Part shown: positions 61,157-64,000 of the stretch, piece after piece | Layout of the letters: the number at the start of each line of letters is the position of its first letter | Numbering within the stretch: position 1 is the stretch's first letter | Assembly (NCBI RefSeq): GCF_024972755.1 | Contig: NZ_CP087724.1 | Coordinates: forward strand, 806,001-870,000 | DNA from: Halanaeroarchaeum sp. HSR-CO | Lineage (GTDB): Archaea > Halobacteriota > Halobacteria > Halobacteriales > Halobacteriaceae | Length of the DNA: 64,000 bases | Direction: 5' to 3' | Notes under the pieces: model-generated | Database searches by the model: none | Seen by the model: the letters and a program-made list of their open reading frames with translations, nothing else | What the model was told of the DNA's origin: nothing | Made by a program: the position numbers and the translations under genes

Positions 61157-61309
61157 GCGAAACAGTTCGGTCGGTTGGCACGTAAAGATACGCCTCGGTC
61201 GCCGAGTTTCGCGCGTTGGCCATCCGAAAGCACTTTCATTCAGTTCGATAAACGGGCGAACGAATGAGACGGGTTCCCGGAGTACCTCGGTCGCCCTGGA
61301 GTCCCTCCG

Positions 61310-62083
61310 ATGGTTGACGCCCTGGCCGTGGCGTCGGGGAAGGGTGGAACCGGCAAGACGACGGCGACGCTCGCCCTCGGGATGGCGCTGGCACGTGACT
61401 ACGACGTGACGGTGGTCGACACGGACACCGGGATGGCGAATCTCCTCTTTCACGCCGGCCTGGCTGACGTCGACGTGACCTTACACGACCTGCTGGTCGC
61501 CGACCGCGAGGCAACCCTCGAGGAAGCGACGTGCGACCGGTTCGGGATGCGCATCGTCCCGTGCGGGACGAGTCTCGAGGCCTTCCAGGCGGCGGACCCG
61601 ACCCGCCTTCGTGGGGTCATCGCCGACCTCGCCGCGGACACGGACGTCTTGCTTCTGGACTCCCCGGCGACCCTCGGGAGTCGCGGCGCGGTACTGCCCG
61701 TCGCCCTGGCCGACCGCATCGTCCTGGTGGTTCAGCCGACCATCCCGGCGATAACTGACGCGCTCAAGGTCCAGGAGTACGCGACGGCCTACGGGACCGG
61801 CGTCGCCGGCGTCCTGTTCAACAAGGTCCACGACCCTGCGTCGGTCGACCGGATCGTCGACCGCGCTGGTCAGTACTTCGAGGGACCGATCATCGGGACC
61901 GTCCCGATGGACGACGCCGCCAGGGAGGCCCGCCGGGCGGGAACGCCGCTGCTCGCCCACGCTCCCGACAGCGATGCCGGCGGCGCGTACCGCGACGCGG
62001 CCGACGCCATCGACGTCGCCGTGGGCGAACCCGAAGCGTTCGCCGACCGCTTCCGGAACGCCGTCATCCCCGATCCACCATGA
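61310..62083 (+). CDS. MinD/ParA-like ATPase
   Basis: The 257-residue P-loop ATPase has deviant Walker A ASGKGGTGKTTATLAL, a DTDTGMANLLFHAG switch, and LLLDSPATLGS. It lacks the C-terminal amphipathic membrane helix of bacterial MinD. Its stop overlaps the next gene by four bases, so the two probably work together. Haloarchaea have several MinD paralogues that place archaella, chemosensory arrays or pili. The partial TadC/PilC gene nearby hints at pilus placement, which is inference. Confidence 0.88.
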   Translation: MVDALAVASGKGGTGKTTATLALGMALARDYDVTVVDTDTGMANLLFHAGLADVDVTLHDLLVADREATLEEATCDRFGMRIVPCGTSLEAFQAADPTRLRGVIADLAADTDVLLLDSPATLGSRGAVLPVALADRIVLVVQPTIPAITDALKVQEYATAYGTGVAGVLFNKVHDPASVDRIVDRAGQYFEGPIIGTVPMDDAAREARRAGTPLLAHAPDSDAGGAYRDAADAIDVAVGEPEAFADRFRNAVIPDPP

Positions 62084-62673
62084 CGTTGCCGTCGGGACAG
62101 GCGACCTTCGACCGCGTGGTGACGGGCCTCAGCGACCCGCTCGAAACGGCCCTCGAACGGGAGTTGACCGGCTACGCGGAGATCGTTCCTCAGGCGGCGC
62201 TCCTGCTCGACGTATCGGGCTCGGGCGTCGTGTGGTTCGAAGCGGGGATTCCGACACACGCGACGCACACCGGGACCGGAGCGACGGGGACGGACGTACT
62301 CGCAGAGCTCGCGGCGACCGGCCCATTTCGTGTCAGACTGGTCGCGCTGTCGCCCAGCGAACTCGATGTCCGTCCCGAGGGAGCGAGTCTTCCACCGGAC
62401 GCCCCGGCGGAGCGCCTGGCCGGCGACGAGTCGCTCGCGACTCGAACGAGAGAACGGACTGGCGCCGTCGAAGCGCGACCTGCGGAGCAAGGCCTCGACG
62501 CGGTCGAGGCGTTCCTCGAGGACGACCAGAAGATTCGGGCGATCCGCGAGCGTGCGCGGGCCGAGGCGAAGCGGAAGGCGGCGGCGTGGGGGTTCGACGA
62601 CCTCGGTGGCTCACAGCAGTCCGGACCCGGCGAAGGCGAGGAACGTGACGAGGACCAGCGCTCCGGAGTGTAA
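62080..62673 (+). CDS. Haloarchaeal protein of unknown function, coupled to MinD-like gene
   Basis: The 197-residue acidic protein starts within the last codons of the MinD-like gene (ATGA overlap). The first 100 residues look like a compact alpha/beta domain (AALLLDVSGSGVVWFEAGIPTHATHTG); the C-terminus has a charged helix (DQKIRAIRERARAEAKRKAAAWGFDDL). No family is recognised. Its last 63 bases overlap, tail to tail, the end of the pilus gene on the other strand. Confidence 0.7.
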   Translation: MTLPSGQATFDRVVTGLSDPLETALERELTGYAEIVPQAALLLDVSGSGVVWFEAGIPTHATHTGTGATGTDVLAELAATGPFRVRLVALSPSELDVRPEGASLPPDAPAERLAGDESLATRTRERTGAVEARPAEQGLDAVEAFLEDDQKIRAIRERARAEAKRKAAAWGFDDLGGSQQSGPGEGEERDEDQRSGV

Positions 62674-64000
62674 CAGCCCCTCGTAGACCCCCCGACCGGC
62701 GACACCGGCGAACCAGCCACTGGCGAGAACCGTGGCCTGGGTCAGGAGGTAGAACATCGGTGGCCTTGTCGGCCCACCAGAGAGAGCCGCGGTCTGGCCA
62801 CCGACGGGAACGGTGGTTCCCAGCGCGGCCACGTTGACGGCGACGACGATACCGACGACGAGCAGCGAGGCCGCCCAGCCGATGGCGAGAAAGAGCGACA
62901 TCTCGTCTTTGACGGCTCGCTCCTGGTGGTACAATCGCCCCGCCTCGCTCTGGAGGGCCTCGAACGCCGCTGCCGTCTGACTGCCCGCGTCCAGCGCTCC
63001 CGCGATCATACCGACGGTCCGCTCGGCGAGCGGCGTTCCTACCCGGTCGACGAACCGGTCGAGTGCCGCTCCCCTGACCGGCCGGTCGTTCTGGGCAACG
63101 CGGAGGTCGATCGCCAGATCGGCCACGTCCGGGTCGAGCGGGCCGAGTCGCTCGTCGTCGGCGACGTGTTCGGCCGCCTCGGTGAACGACCGGCCGAGGT
63201 GGACCTGGTGGGCGACCTCGTGCAGGAACGCCGGCAGATACCGGTCTTTCGCGGCGTCGCGTTTCGCCCGGCGCCACTCGATCAGTCCGACTGGGAGGGC
63301 CACCAGCACGTATCCGGTGGTGAGTGCCGTGTATACCGGTGTCCCGTGGCTAGCGAACCAGCCGACGAGGACGGTCCCGAGGGGTACGAGGAGGACGAGG
63401 GCGTTCGCTGGATTCCGGTGGGCCGTCGCGACCACGCGCCACAGCGTGTTCGAACTCCGGTACCGAGACCACCGATACCCCGCCGGGCGCAGGACGTAGA
63501 CGAGACCACTCGCCCCGAATCCGAGGACGAGGACGACCAGCGCACTCACCGGGGAGACCAGCACCTGTCCTCGGATCCATCGGGCCGTCTCGACCGCCGG
63601 GAGCGACGTCGTCTCGGATAGCCCCGAGGCGACTGCGACCGTGACGACGGCCACCGCGGGTAGCACGAGCAAGACGACGAATAACTGGACGACACTCCCG
63701 AGATACCGCTTGGCGGTACCGGCGCGCTGGGCGTCCTGTCTCGCGAGCATCCGACTCTCCAGGTGCAAGAACCGAGCGAGCGCCTGCGGGCCTTCGCGCG
63801 CTCGCAAGCGGAGTGTCAACAAGAACGGCGCGAGACGCTGCCTGGAGGGCGTATCACGCGCTATGATCCGAATCGCGTCGTCGACGGTTCCCGTGATCGA
63901 TGCGGTCCCCTGGATACGCTGGAACGCTCGTGCGGTCTCACCGAATGCGCGCTCGCGCTCGGCCACCTGGGCGATGAGCGATCGAACGTCGGTCGTGCCG
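62611..64000 (-). CDS. TadC/PilC/FlaJ-type pilus platform protein (5' part outside window)
   Basis: The visible 463 residues contain the type II secretion F-type domain: a helix pair around VVQLFVVLLVLPAVAVVTVAVASG, a cytoplasmic segment FLHEVAHQVHLGRSFTEAAEHVA with the conserved leader, and a C-terminal block of membrane helices ending LVTFLAFAGSGLL. The frame stays open to the window edge through TTDVRSLIAQVAERERAF, so the gene begins beyond 64000; the GTG at 63966 is probably not the start. Such proteins anchor the ATPase of type IV pili or archaella. The partner PilB/TadA ATPase is expected just outside. Confidence 0.85.
   Translation of the reverse strand, partial: GTTDVRSLIAQVAERERAFGETARAFQRIQGTASITGTVDDAIRIIARDTPSRQRLAPFLLTLRLRAREGPQALARFLHLESRMLARQDAQRAGTAKRYLGSVVQLFVVLLVLPAVAVVTVAVASGLSETTSLPAVETARWIRGQVLVSPVSALVVLVLGFGASGLVYVLRPAGYRWSRYRSSNTLWRVVATAHRNPANALVLLVPLGTVLVGWFASHGTPVYTALTTGYVLVALPVGLIEWRRAKRDAAKDRYLPAFLHEVAHQVHLGRSFTEAAEHVADDERLGPLDPDVADLAIDLRVAQNDRPVRGAALDRFVDRVGTPLAERTVGMIAGALDAGSQTAAAFEALQSEAGRLYHQERAVKDEMSLFLAIGWAASLLVVGIVVAVNVAALGTTVPVGGQTAALSGGPTRPPMFYLLTQATVLASGWFAGVAGRGVYEGLLHSGALVLVTFLAFAGSGLL

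Overview
The window is chromosomal DNA of a haloarchaeon (class Halobacteria). It is GC-rich, the proteins are strongly acidic, and the housekeeping genes are archaeal: split RNA polymerase A'/A'', archaeal NusA, uS12/uS7, EF-2, 20S proteasome, eL15, Rio2, FtsZ2 with CdrS/CdrL, and Bat-type HTH_10 regulators. The energy genes point to an anaerobe: a Ni-CO dehydrogenase, a [NiFe] uptake hydrogenase and a tetrathionate/sulfur-type molybdopterin reductase. From memory, such a set fits the sulfur-respiring haloarchaea (Halanaeroarchaeum/Halodesulfurarchaeum type), some of which are reported to grow on CO. The genus is not proven from this window.

Layout. 1-8.6 kb: rpoA1 (5' end outside the window), rpoA2, nusA, a 500-bp array of hairpins, rps12, rps7, EF-2, psmA, psmB. 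8.7-17.4 kb: a Bat/DmsR-like PAS-GAF-HTH_10 regulator divergent from a four-gene B-C-A-D molybdenum reductase operon. 17.9-22.2 kb: an SLC13-type anion permease with RCK_C domains, then a leftward operon of an RnfC/PduS-like flavoprotein, a Sulfolobus-type zinc ferredoxin and a degenerate sensor kinase. 22.3-35.4 kb: eL15, ion channel and metal homeostasis genes (2TM-RCK channel, CNNM-like protein, P1B ATPase with a palindromic operator), a MetB/MetC-type enzyme, Rio2, lipoate ligase, endonuclease IV and a methyltransferase. 35.5-40.7 kb: NcsA, FtsZ2, CdrS and CdrL with a repeated operator motif, tRNA-Tyr, a KaiC-like/PNPOx fusion and a VOC protein.

40.8-57.7 kb is the most distinctive part. 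A leftward gene train holds CooS and CooC, TrmO, hydrogenase small and large subunits, cytochrome b, maturation protease, a small zinc-finger protein, HypC-D-E-A-B-F, and a FecBCD-type ABC importer. Most hydrogenase and hyp genes overlap by a few bases, so they look like one transcript. 57.9-64 kb: a channel-like TrkA-N protein, an aminotransferase, a small membrane protein, a PAC2 protein, a MinD-like ATPase with a partner of unknown function, and a truncated TadC/PilC-type pilus platform protein.

Inferred working model: H2 is oxidised outside the membrane by the Tat-exported hydrogenase and passed through cytochrome b to the quinone pool. CO is oxidised in the cytoplasm by CooS, with CooC loading nickel. 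The quinol is used by the Tat-exported B-C-A reductase to reduce tetrathionate, sulfur/polysulfide or a related acceptor. The zinc ferredoxin and RnfC/PduS-like protein are candidate carriers for low-potential electrons from CooS. No CooF and no energy-converting hydrogenase are present in this window.
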